Below, piece after piece: positions 17,423-24,406 of a DNA stretch of 39,911 nucleotides. Positions within the stretch are counted from its first letter, which is position 1. Every line of letters starts with the position of its first letter. A model generated the notes under the pieces. That model was given only the letters and a program-made list of their open reading frames with translations, searched no databases and was not told where the DNA came from. The stretch is from positions 1 to 39,911 of the forward strand of contig CAKVAL010000015.1 of assembly GCA_934725085.1 (NCBI GenBank), written 5' to 3'. The stretch comes from an uncultured Erysipelotrichaceae bacterium. Its GTDB lineage: Bacteria; Bacillota_I; Bacilli_A; Erysipelotrichales; Erysipelotrichaceae. The position numbers and the translations under genes were made by a program.

Positions 17423-18168
17423 AAAAGAGTTTAAAGATTACAATATTTACAGTTTCTACATTGTTGGTTGCTAGTATTATTGGACTAATTATTACTGGCA
17501 TGAGAATAGGTTGGGGACCTTTTGCGTTCTTGTTTAATTGGGATAGAGAAGTGAATCCTATTGTAGAAAAGTATAATGCTGATTCTAGAAAAGGCGAAGT
17601 TGTTTTCTATGGTGCTTCAAACTTTAGATTATGGACTGAAATGGAAAATGATTTAAATGAATATAAGGTTCAAAATCATGGCTTTGGTGGTAGTACTGAT
17701 AAGTTGCTAGTGGAATATGCAGATAAGTTATTATATCCATATGATCCTTCAATCGTCTTTTTTCAAACTGGTTCTAATGACTATGTTTCTTTAAGTGGTA
17801 GTGATGAAGAAAAGGTAAAGAAATGTATGGAGTACAAAGAGTATATGTTTGATACTTTTCATGAAAAATGTCCTGATGCGAAGTTTGTGGTGATGAGTGG
17901 TTTGTTGTTACCTGGAAGAAGTGAATACTTAGAATTGACTAAGATGGTCAATATTGAGTTAAAGAAGTATTGTGATACAAAGGATTATATGTATTTTGTG
18001 GATGCAGATGATATGACTTATGTTGATGGAGTATATCAAGATGAATTGTTTATTAAAGATGGCATTCACTTAAATCATGAGGGTCAACTATTATGGAGAG
18101 ATAAATATATTAGACCAATGTTGGATAAGGTAATCGAAGAAAATGATCTTTATGGGGTTAAAAAATGA
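17419..18168 (+). CDS. Membrane-anchored SGNH/GDSL hydrolase
   Basis: 249 residues. A single N-terminal membrane segment (about 7-25) is followed by TGMRIGWGPFAFL (26-38). The SGNH blocks are present: VVFYGASNFRLW with the catalytic Ser in block I, NHGFGGST (Gly block II), FFQTGSNDY (Asn block III) and KDGIHLNHEG (Asp/His block V). There is no cleavable signal or lipobox, so it is expected to be a type II anchored enzyme facing outside. SGNH enzymes in carbohydrate loci are often sugar-ester deacetylases, an attractive but unproven role here. ATG overlaps the GH43 stop (ATGA). It shares its GWGPFAFL segment with the next, unrelated hydrolase. Confidence 0.85.
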   Translation: MKKSLKITIFTVSTLLVASIIGLIITGMRIGWGPFAFLFNWDREVNPIVEKYNADSRKGEVVFYGASNFRLWTEMENDLNEYKVQNHGFGGSTDKLLVEYADKLLYPYDPSIVFFQTGSNDYVSLSGSDEEKVKKCMEYKEYMFDTFHEKCPDAKFVVMSGLLLPGRSEYLELTKMVNIELKKYCDTKDYMYFVDADDMTYVDGVYQDELFIKDGIHLNHEGQLLWRDKYIRPMLDKVIEENDLYGVKK

Positions 18169-19034
18169 TTCTAATCATCTTATTATTGTTGTGTTTGATA
18201 GGTCTTGTTGTTACTGGATCAAATGTTGGCTGGGGACCTTTTGCGTTTCTTAAATATAATAAGAAGCCAATACTTTTATCTGATGTTGAATTTCAATATA
18301 CGATAGAAGAATTATGGATAGAAAACAAGATATATGGAAAGTTGTATAAGGTTAATGAAACAAAAAGGCCTATTGTAATATTGTCACATGGTTATAATGG
18401 TTCAAATGAATATAACAAGTTTATCGCTAAGTCGTTAGCTAAAAGTGGTATTAATGTTTATGCGTTTGATTTTAGGGGTGGCGGTACTAAAAGTAAGAGC
18501 GATGGTTCACCCCTTAATATGTCACTAATGAGTGAAAAAGATGATTTAAATAATGTTATTGATTGTGTTGAACAATTAGATTTTGTCGATACAAACAATA
18601 TCTTTTTACTAGGAGAGAGCCAAGGCGGCTGTGTTTCAGCTTTAGTTGCAGCTCTTAGAAATGATATTAAGGGACTAATCTTATATTTTCCTGCTTTTTG
18701 TATACCTGAGGATACAAATAAGCGTTTTGAAAATATTAGTAATATACCTGAAACTGATAAACCATTTAATGGTTTAACCATTGGTAAAAAGTATTATGAA
18801 GATATCTTAAATTTGGATATTTATAAGGAAATAGCTAGATACAAAGGGCCAGTTTTGTTACTTCATGGTACAAATGACCATACGGTTGCCTATAGCTATT
18901 CTGTTAAGGCTAATGAAGTTTATAAGGATTCAAGACTAATTAAGTTTGAAAATGATGGACATGGTTTTAATTCCAAGAATAGTGAAAAAGCCCTAGCTTA
19001 TGCATATGAATTTATAAGGGAGCATTTAAGATGA
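18165..19034 (+). CDS. Membrane-anchored alpha/beta hydrolase with GWGPFAFL motif
   Basis: 289 residues. Very short cytoplasmic start (MILIILLLLCLIGLVV), then TGSNVGWGPFAFL at 17-29, nearly the same juxtamembrane segment as in the preceding SGNH protein. The catalytic domain has VILSHGYNGSNEYN (oxyanion HG), LLGESQGGCVSAL (nucleophile Ser), LLHGTNDHTVAYS (Asp) and FENDGHGFNSKN (His). It resembles the S9/BD-FAE-like esterase group. Probably an ester hydrolase outside the membrane acting with its neighbours on acylated substrates; function is inferred from context only. ATG overlaps the previous stop by 4 bp. Confidence 0.83.
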   Translation: MILIILLLLCLIGLVVTGSNVGWGPFAFLKYNKKPILLSDVEFQYTIEELWIENKIYGKLYKVNETKRPIVILSHGYNGSNEYNKFIAKSLAKSGINVYAFDFRGGGTKSKSDGSPLNMSLMSEKDDLNNVIDCVEQLDFVDTNNIFLLGESQGGCVSALVAALRNDIKGLILYFPAFCIPEDTNKRFENISNIPETDKPFNGLTIGKKYYEDILNLDIYKEIARYKGPVLLLHGTNDHTVAYSYSVKANEVYKDSRLIKFENDGHGFNSKNSEKALAYAYEFIREHLR

Positions 19035-19855
19035 AAAAACTTTTGATTATATTATTAATTATTCTTATTTTAGTTACTGGAATTTGCCTTTATCATTTCG
19101 TTGGAATACCAATGTGTGTTGGTGAAAAGGAATATAATTATAAAACAGAAAAGATTAGAGTAGACTATGATGGTATTAGTCTATATGGTGAGGCTTTGAT
19201 TCCGATTAGTGATGATGCTGAAACATTTAAAACAATCATTTATGCCCATGGTGCTGATTCAAATTATAAGGCTGATATGACTACTTTGAAGAGTTTAGCT
19301 AAAAGTGGAATTGCTTGTTATACTTTTGATTTTTATGGTTGGACAAAAAGAAGCACTGGTCCTAATGGTACTAATTGGTTCAAGGGTACGCCTAAATCCG
19401 ATAATGATGCTTATGTAAATAAGGTTTTATTACAAGTTGAAGATTTAAATGCAGTTATCGATAAGGTGAAGACTTTGGATTTTGTAGATAAAAATAATCT
19501 TTACTTATTAGGAAGTAGTATGGGTGGCGTGACTGTTGCTACTTGTGCTGTGAGTCATACAAGCGATATAAAGGGAATTATTTTGCAATATCCAGCTATT
19601 TTCTTAAATAAAGAAGCGTATGAGGATGGCACTTATTATAATGTAAATAACTACAAAAATCCTGTTTTGTTGTTGCAGGGAAATAGTGACAAGATTGTAG
19701 ATGAAAAATATTCACATGAACTATGTGATTATTATAATAGAGAAGATGATAATCATTGTAAGTTACTTATATATGATGGCCAGCCTCATGTGTTTACTGG
19801 AAAATATAAAGTGATAGCGGCTAAAGATATTTATAATTTTATCAATCTATCTTAA
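19031..19855 (+). CDS. Membrane-anchored alpha/beta hydrolase
   Basis: 274 residues with an N-terminal membrane segment (MKKLLIILLIILILVTGICL) and no lipobox. Motifs: TIIYAHGADSNYK (oxyanion), LLGSSMGGVTVATCA (nucleophile Ser), LLLQGNSDKIVDEK (Asp) and IYDGQPHVFTG (His). It resembles the preceding gene in the catalytic domain but lacks the GWGPFAFL segment. Likely a paralogous esterase of the same surface set. It is the last gene of the rhamnoside row, overlapping the previous gene by 4 bp. Its 3' end overlaps the convergent MgtC-like gene by 9 bp, and no terminator is visible between them. Confidence 0.82.
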   Translation: MKKLLIILLIILILVTGICLYHFVGIPMCVGEKEYNYKTEKIRVDYDGISLYGEALIPISDDAETFKTIIYAHGADSNYKADMTTLKSLAKSGIACYTFDFYGWTKRSTGPNGTNWFKGTPKSDNDAYVNKVLLQVEDLNAVIDKVKTLDFVDKNNLYLLGSSMGGVTVATCAVSHTSDIKGIILQYPAIFLNKEAYEDGTYYNVNNYKNPVLLLQGNSDKIVDEKYSHELCDYYNREDDNHCKLLIYDGQPHVFTGKYKVIAAKDIYNFINLS

Positions 19856-20557
19856 TTCTTCGATATGATAGATATAATCTAAAGAACTAAGGGCTTCAAT
19901 TATTTCCTTATGAGACTTATATCTTTGTAGGGTTTCTGAGAATATCGTGAATGTGATTGTATAAACGCTTAGTCCTGAGCCTACATATGCTTGGTTAGCT
20001 TCAATATCATCAATTCTAAGTCCTAGTTGTCTGCTGACAGTAACGAAGTCTCTAAGATAGTTACTGTTTTTTAGTTCTAGATGTATTTCAAAATGATTAG
20101 AACGATTATTTAAATAGACTTCAATTGTAGAGAACCAAGTAAGGATGCATAAGAATAACAAGTAAACAACAACGCTTATAGTATATTGGCCACTTCCTAC
20201 AATAAAGCCTAAGAAGGAACAGAACCATAGAGCAGCTGATGTTGTTAATCCTTTAATTTGACTACGAGAACTAAAGACAATAGAGTTACTAGAAAGAATG
20301 GCTGTTGCGATGATTGTTGCACATGAAAGATATGGTATCTTTGTTTCCATATATAAGTCTAGCAACATACATATACATGATGAAAAAGATATAAGCACAA
20401 AGGTTCTAAGTCCTGCTGAGTGTCTTTTACTTGATCTTTCATAACCTACAGTTGCGGTTAGGACAATGACTAATAAAAGTCTTAAGATCATGGAGTAGAT
20501 ATTGATTTCACTTGACCAGTTTCCTAATAATTTAGCTATTGGATCTATATACTTCAT
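19847..20557 (-). CDS. MgtC/SapB family membrane protein
   Basis: 236 residues. The N-terminal half has four to five hydrophobic segments with the MgtC core: ATVGYERSSKRHSAGLRTFV (conserved Arg/Glu/Arg with AGLRT) and QIKGLTTSAALWFCSFLGF. The C-terminal ~85 residues form a soluble ACT-like domain (FEIHLELKNSNYLRDFVTVS... IIEALSSLDYIYHIEELR). Family members affect Mg2+ homeostasis, acid tolerance or F1Fo ATPase activity; which applies here is unknown. Start ATG overlaps the antiporter stop as TAATG, so the pair is translationally coupled and probably acts together in ion homeostasis. Confidence 0.88.
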   Translation of the reverse strand: MKYIDPIAKLLGNWSSEINIYSMILRLLLVIVLTATVGYERSSKRHSAGLRTFVLISFSSCICMLLDLYMETKIPYLSCATIIATAILSSNSIVFSSRSQIKGLTTSAALWFCSFLGFIVGSGQYTISVVVYLLFLCILTWFSTIEVYLNNRSNHFEIHLELKNSNYLRDFVTVSRQLGLRIDDIEANQAYVGSGLSVYTITFTIFSETLQRYKSHKEIIEALSSLDYIYHIEELR

Positions 20558-21975
20558 TAATGGATGCCTCTCTTTCTATAATATGGATTAATCATCTTAG
20601 CATAATGTTCATCAGCTGCTTCATTATAAGCTTTCTCATCTTCATAAAATGGGTCATCATGCTTTGGTAATTGTTTTTGAATTGCTTGTATTCTATCGAT
20701 TAAGATTTCAACATCAGATTTACTATTGTCGACATCAGGGACTAGATCTTCTAATTTATCTGAATATGACTTAGATAAATAAAGTGATAATTTAGCACAT
20801 GCTGGTCCAATTAGTTCATAGAGGATACTTGAAGATAAGATTACTGTTTCTAGGATTACTCCTTCTTCTCCTCCTAAAGTTCTAGCACCCATGGCTGCTA
20901 AACCAATGGCTACGCCAGCTTGAGGAATTAGGGCTAATCCTAGATAGTTTCTTACTAGTTTATCTTTCTTTACAAGTAAACAACCAAGATAGGCACCAAG
21001 ATATTTACCAATGATTCTTACAAAGAAATAGATGATACCAATTGTTAGTAAAGACACTGAACCAATACTGTCTGATGTGTTAAATAGGGCAGCTAAGTCA
21101 AAGTTAACACCTGATCTTACAAAGAATAATAGAAGTATTGGTGGGTTGAAATAGTTCAATTGTTTAAATAATCTTTCATCATCAGTAAGGTTAATATAAA
21201 TCATAGACATTGACATACAGCCAAGTAGTGGTGAAACATCTAACAATGCACATATACCACAGAAGGCAAATAGTAGGGCAATAGATACAATTAAACGATT
21301 ATCGGTTGATCTTTCATGTAGGATTATTTTTAAAAGGATTCCAAATACTCCTCCTAATCCAAATACAAAAATATTTAACAGTATAGGTTTAATGATATTG
21401 ATAAATTGAAAGTTTCCAGTAATTGATGCTAGAGCTACTGATATGGCTATACTATAAGCTAATAGTCCTACTACGTCATCTAAGGCTACTACTTGAAGTA
21501 ATGTTTCTACAAAGTCCCCCTTAGCATGTGTTTGTCTTATTGTCATAACGGTTGATGCTGGTGCTGTTGCACTAGCTAGAGCTGCTAGGACAGCTGAAAA
21601 GTTTAGGTCAAGTCCTAATATAAAGTAAGTGACAATAAATACTAGTATTGAGGCTAAACATGCTTCAAATATGGTAATTATTAATACTTTAGTACCACTT
21701 TTCTTTAGGGTTGAGAATTTAAAGAATTCACCCGTACTAAAGGCTATAAAAGCTAGGGCGATATCAGCTATAAAACTTGTTCCTTCTACAAAAGATTTGG
21801 GTATTAAATTAAGACAATAGGGTCCTATTAAAATACCTGCACAAATATAAGCAGTAACATTTGGTAAACGTAATGGTTTAGTAATTCGTGTCATTAAAAA
21901 TCCCGATATCAACATTAGGGCAATCGAGATAATTATTAATGATACATTTGATGTTTGATAAAGTGGGGTAGTCAT
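20557..21975 (-). CDS. Cation:proton antiporter (CPA2 family)
   Basis: 472 residues with about 12 hydrophobic segments and a charged C-terminal tail of ~70 residues, without an obvious TrkA-N domain. CPA2 features: ITKPLRLPNVTAYICAGILI (first helices), STGEFFKFSTLKKSG, and the ion-binding region SATAPASTVMTIRQTHAKGD followed by VVALDDVVGLLAYSIA with the paired Asp. It exchanges K+ or Na+ for H+ across the membrane. Shine-Dalgarno GGAAGGAGG is strong, 8-9 nt before ATG 21975. A cre-like element overlaps the probable promoter (see 22015-22029), suggesting carbon-source control. Ion specificity not readable. Confidence 0.88.
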   Translation of the reverse strand: MTTPLYQTSNVSLIIISIALMLISGFLMTRITKPLRLPNVTAYICAGILIGPYCLNLIPKSFVEGTSFIADIALAFIAFSTGEFFKFSTLKKSGTKVLIITIFEACLASILVFIVTYFILGLDLNFSAVLAALASATAPASTVMTIRQTHAKGDFVETLLQVVALDDVVGLLAYSIAISVALASITGNFQFINIIKPILLNIFVFGLGGVFGILLKIILHERSTDNRLIVSIALLFAFCGICALLDVSPLLGCMSMSMIYINLTDDERLFKQLNYFNPPILLLFFVRSGVNFDLAALFNTSDSIGSVSLLTIGIIYFFVRIIGKYLGAYLGCLLVKKDKLVRNYLGLALIPQAGVAIGLAAMGARTLGGEEGVILETVILSSSILYELIGPACAKLSLYLSKSYSDKLEDLVPDVDNSKSDVEILIDRIQAIQKQLPKHDDPFYEDEKAYNEAADEHYAKMINPYYRKRGIH

Positions 21976-22014
21976 CTACATCCCCTCCTTCCTAAACAAT
22001 ATTTTATCACAATT

Positions 22015-22029
22015 AGAAAGCGCTTACAT
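22015..22029 (-). promoter_or_regulatory. cre site upstream of the antiporter gene
   Basis: On the minus strand the sequence ATGTAAGCGCTTTCT matches the cre consensus at all defined positions. It lies just upstream of an extended -10 (TGATAAAAT on the same strand), about where a -35 would be, so CcpA would be expected to repress the antiporter/MgtC unit. It could also affect the divergent TraX gene. CcpA itself is not seen here. Confidence 0.65.
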
Positions 22030-22058
22030 TGTATTATCAATTGTAATAAAAGTAGTAT

Positions 22059-22075
22059 AAATGATAATATCATTT
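22059..22075. repeat. Inverted repeat in front of the TraX-family gene
   Basis: AAATGATA-A-TATCATTT is an 8-bp perfect inverted repeat around one base, 22 bp before the start codon and between a TATAAA and the Shine-Dalgarno. It may be an operator or simply AT-rich symmetry around a -10. Confidence 0.35.
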
Positions 22076-22097
22076 AGTATGTTTATAGGAGTTTTTT

Positions 22098-22832
22098 ATG
22101 TTTGATTTAAGTTCGGCTACATTACATATTATGGCAATGGTCTTCATGTTGATGGATCATCTTTGGGCAACTATTTTTCCTGCTCAAGAATGGTTAACAT
22201 GTGTAGGTAGAATTGCTTTTCCAATATTTGCGTTTATGACAGTAGAAGGTTACTTTCATACTCATAATTTCAAGAAGTATCTTACAAGAATGTTTATTTT
22301 TGCGGTTCTATCTGAAATTCCATTTGATTTGATGTATGGTGGTACTATTTTCTATCCATATCACCAAAATGTAATTTGGACTTTTATTGTAGGTTTGATT
22401 GGTATCTACTTAATTGAAAAGGCTAAGTCTAAGAATAATAAGTTTATGTATATCCTAACTAGTATCTTAGTTGTACTTCTTGGAACATTAATTGGAACTG
22501 TAGGAATGTTAGATTACTATGGTGCTGGTGTTTTAACTATTTTTGTATTCTATTTCTTTAGAGGTAAAAAGTGGTGGCAAATACTAGGACAGGTAATTGG
22601 CATGTATTATGTAAATATCAAATTATTGGGTGGTTTATATTATCCAGTGACAATACTTGGACATGAGATAGAAATCATTCAACAAGGAATTGCAATGTTA
22701 GCTTTAATTCCTATTTGGCTATATAATGGAAGACAGGGCTATCGTAGTAAACCTTTCCAATATATCTGTTATGCATTCTATCCAGTGCATATGCTGGTGA
22801 TTGTAATTATTCAAAACTTTTTAACAAGATAA
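22098..22832 (+). CDS. TraX family membrane protein (acyltransferase-like)
   Basis: 244 residues, mostly hydrophobic with seven to eight membrane segments. It matches the TraX pattern: LHIMAMVFMLMDHLWATIFP at the first helix (conserved MxxDH), VGRIAFPIFAFMTVEGYFHT, and YLTRMFIFAVLSEIPFDLMY. TraX of F plasmid N-acetylates pilin, but chromosomal Firmicute homologues are found without conjugation genes and their substrates are unknown; no transfer genes are near. Shine-Dalgarno TAGGAG, 7 nt before ATG. Single-gene unit. Confidence 0.88.
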   Translation: MFDLSSATLHIMAMVFMLMDHLWATIFPAQEWLTCVGRIAFPIFAFMTVEGYFHTHNFKKYLTRMFIFAVLSEIPFDLMYGGTIFYPYHQNVIWTFIVGLIGIYLIEKAKSKNNKFMYILTSILVVLLGTLIGTVGMLDYYGAGVLTIFVFYFFRGKKWWQILGQVIGMYYVNIKLLGGLYYPVTILGHEIEIIQQGIAMLALIPIWLYNGRQGYRSKPFQYICYAFYPVHMLVIVIIQNFLTR

Positions 22833-22868
22833 ATTCATATTGTTGAAAATTTTGTTCGCTGCCGTTGG

Positions 22869-22898
22869 CGACTCATAAATGATCGGCTCATAAATATT
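22869..22898. repeat. Two-unit 15-bp tandem repeat
   Basis: CGACTCATAAATGAT is followed directly by CGGCTCATAAATATT (12 of 15 identical). It abuts the hairpin that begins at 22897. Confidence 0.5.
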
Positions 22899-22933
22899 AT
22901 TCGCTTACCAGAAGCGAATAACAAGTGCCTGGT
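22897..22933. other. Perfect 10-bp hairpin with possible pseudoknot; intergenic 22833-23110
   Basis: TTATTCGCTT (22897-22906) and AAGCGAATAA (22912-22921) form a perfect 10-bp stem around the 5-nt loop ACCAG. CTGGT at 22929-22933 is complementary to the whole loop, so an H-type pseudoknot is possible. No T-run follows, so it is not a standard terminator. The rest of 22833-23110 holds the tandem repeat just before it, a possible terminator at 23043-23081 and no convincing gene. Confidence 0.4.
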
Positions 22934-23042
22934 TTGAAAATTATACTTTTTTACAAGATAAAAGCCTAGACATCTTTGAACTGTGCTACACTAATCTTAG
23001 GATATAGCTCTTTAAATTTGACTATGTAGTTTATCTCATCTT

Positions 23043-23081
23043 TACAGGCAGCATTGTGAGAGGTGAGGCCTGTATTTTTAT
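23043..23081 (+). terminator. Possible terminator upstream of the infC promoter
   Basis: TACAGGC (23043-23049) pairs with GCCTGTA (23068-23074) across an 18-nt loop and is followed by a T-rich ATTTTTAT. The large loop makes it weak. It would stop transcription arriving from the TraX gene. Confidence 0.35.
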
Positions 23082-23110
23082 GCCTTAGTAGCAAATTTAA
23101 CAAAATATAA

Positions 23111-23139
23111 TTGACAATCACTTGGCAAAGTAATAGAAT
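23111..23139 (+). promoter_or_regulatory. Promoter of the infC-rpmI-rplT operon
   Basis: Consensus -35 TTGACA (23111-23116), exactly 17 bp spacer, -10 TAGAAT (23134-23139). This is the best sigma-A promoter in the window and predicts a transcript start near 23146, giving a leader of about 130 nt. Confidence 0.8.
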
Positions 23140-23145
23140 AATCAA

Positions 23146-23262
23146 GTAATAAAAAGTACGTAGAAAGTAGAAGACCACTTCTCACCTGATATCCATAAGG
23201 ATTTGGGTAATTAGATTGCTACAAGATAGTAATATGAGTGGGCTTTGTCTCGCTTTTTATTT
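23146..23262 (+). ncRNA. Leader/attenuator of infC operon (L20-leader type)
   Basis: The leader contains a small hairpin AGAAG-ACCA-CTTCT, then a second structure in which ACC...ATCC-ATAA-GGAT..GGGT can pair, and finally a terminator-like hairpin AGTGGG (23237-23242) with CTCGCT (23249-23254) followed by TTTTTATTTT, just before the infC Shine-Dalgarno. In low-GC Gram-positives this operon is repressed by ribosomal protein L20 binding its leader and promoting termination. Position and layout fit that; the exact L20 binding fold was not verified. Confidence 0.6.
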
Positions 23263-23279
23263 TATAGGAGGACATTAAC

Positions 23280-23801
23280 ATAGCAGGTAAAAAACCCGAA
23301 GATCTAGTCAATGAGAATATTCGTTTTAGAGAAGTATTAGTAATTGATTCAGATGGCTCACAACTTGGTAAAATGAGCAGAAATGAAGCTTTGAATAAAG
23401 CTTATGATCAAGAATTAGACTTATTATGCGTTTCAGCAAATTCAAATCCACCAGTATGTAAGATATTGGATTATGGAAGATATAAGTTTGAGGCTCAGAA
23501 GAAGGCTAAGGAAGCTAAAAAGAACCAACATGTAACAGAACTTAAACCATTACGTTTATCTCCTGTTATTGATAAACATGACTTTGATACTAAGATTAAG
23601 CAAGCAACTGGTTGGCTTGAAGATGGTATGAAGGTTAAGGTTGACATGCGTTTTAGAGGACGTATGATGACTCGTCAAGAAGTTGGGTTAAAGGTTATGA
23701 ATGATTTTATTTCAAGTTTGTCTGATTTGGCAAATGTTGATAAGCAACCTAAGCTTGAAGGTAATATCATGTCTTGCGTTTTAATGCCTAAAAAGAAATA
23801 A
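23280..23801 (+). CDS. infC: Translation initiation factor IF-3, non-AUG start
   Basis: 173 residues if started at AUA 23280. IF-3 binds the 30S subunit, checks start codon-anticodon pairing and prevents premature 50S joining. The conserved N-terminal domain (VNENIRFREVLVIDSDGSQL) lies upstream of the first ATG that keeps the frame (23373), so the real start must be earlier and non-AUG. Candidates are AUA at 23280, 8 nt after the strong AGGAGG (23266-23271), and AUU at 23274, only 2 nt after it; spacing favours AUA. Rare AUU/AUA/AUC starts let IF-3 repress its own synthesis. C-terminal domain: LRLSPVIDKHDFDTKIKQAT and KVKVDMRFRGRMMTRQEVG. First gene of infC-rpmI-rplT. Confidence 0.93.
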   Translation: MAGKKPEDLVNENIRFREVLVIDSDGSQLGKMSRNEALNKAYDQELDLLCVSANSNPPVCKILDYGRYKFEAQKKAKEAKKNQHVTELKPLRLSPVIDKHDFDTKIKQATGWLEDGMKVKVDMRFRGRMMTRQEVGLKVMNDFISSLSDLANVDKQPKLEGNIMSCVLMPKKK

Positions 23802-23813
23802 GGAGGAATTCAA

Positions 23814-24008
23814 ATGCCAAAAATGAAAACAAAGAAGACTTTTGCTAAGAGAGTAAAAGTTACTGGTACTGGTAAGTTAAAGACTCACCACAACTTCACA
23901 TCACACTTTGCTGCTAACAAGACACATAAGCAAAAGGTAAATTTAAGAAAGTCAGCTATTGTCTCTGCTTCTGATACTAAGAGAGATAGAGCTCTATTAC
24001 AAGGTTAG
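23814..24008 (+). CDS. rpmI: 50S ribosomal protein L35
   Basis: 64-residue basic protein of the large subunit, starting MPKMKTKKTFAKRVKVTGTG and containing the typical HHNFTSHFAANKTHKQKVNL segment. Length is standard. Shine-Dalgarno AAGGAGG precedes the ATG by 7 nt. It sits 12 bp after infC and 12 bp before rplT in the usual order, so it is co-transcribed from the promoter at 23111. Confidence 0.97.
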   Translation: MPKMKTKKTFAKRVKVTGTGKLKTHHNFTSHFAANKTHKQKVNLRKSAIVSASDTKRDRALLQG

Positions 24009-24020
24009 GAGGATTAAATA

Positions 24021-24380
24021 ATGGCTAGAGTTAAAAGATCTAATAATCTAAGAAAAAGACATAAGAGAGTCTTAAAACAAGCTAAGGGTTATTTTGGTAG
24101 TAAACACTTATTATTCAAGACAGCTCATGAGCAAGTTATGCATTCTCATAAATATGCATATATCGCTAGAAAGCAAAACAAGAGAAACTTCCGTAAGTTA
24201 TGGATTGCTAGAATCAATGCTGCTGCTAGATTAAATGATATTAGCTATTCAAGATTAATGCATGGCTTAAAGCTTGCAAATGTTAATATGAACAGAAAGA
24301 TGTTATCAGAAATCGCTATCGCAGATCCTGAGGCATTCACAAGCATTTGCAATACTGCTAAGGCAGCATTAGCTAAATAA
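24021..24380 (+). CDS. rplT: 50S ribosomal protein L20
   Basis: 119 residues. L20 is an early assembly protein of the 50S subunit and in Firmicutes also represses its own operon by binding the infC leader. Sequence starts MARVKRSNNLRKRHKRVLKQ and holds AKGYFGSKHLLFKTAHEQVM, RDFRKLW-type motif (here KRNFRKLWIARINAAARLND) and SYSRLMHGLKLANVNMNRKM. Shine-Dalgarno GGAGG 7-8 nt upstream. Standard length; no anomalies. Confidence 0.97.
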   Translation: MARVKRSNNLRKRHKRVLKQAKGYFGSKHLLFKTAHEQVMHSHKYAYIARKQNKRNFRKLWIARINAAARLNDISYSRLMHGLKLANVNMNRKMLSEIAIADPEAFTSICNTAKAALAK

Positions 24381-24385
24381 ATAAT

Positions 24386-24406
24386 AGGGCATTAAGCCCT
24401 TTATAT
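24386..24406 (+). terminator. Weak hairpin after rplT
   Basis: AGGGC-ATTAA-GCCCT then TTATAT. Only five base pairs and a broken T-run, and the tRNA begins immediately after, so read-through into tRNA-Glu is plausible. Confidence 0.35.

Noticed and set aside
18458..18781. 107-codon minus-strand frame inside the alpha/beta hydrolase gene
   Set aside because: Fully inside a gene with an intact catalytic triad; composition is that of an antisense shadow.
22098..22832. TraX gene as evidence of a conjugative element
   Set aside because: No other transfer, relaxase or integrase genes are present; TraX homologues are common chromosomal genes in Firmicutes.
22966..23178. 70-codon minus-strand frame in the gap before infC, ending SVAQFKDV
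   Set aside because: It runs through the consensus infC promoter and the leader, has no Shine-Dalgarno and no family I recognise. A degenerate gene fragment cannot be excluded, but it is not supported.
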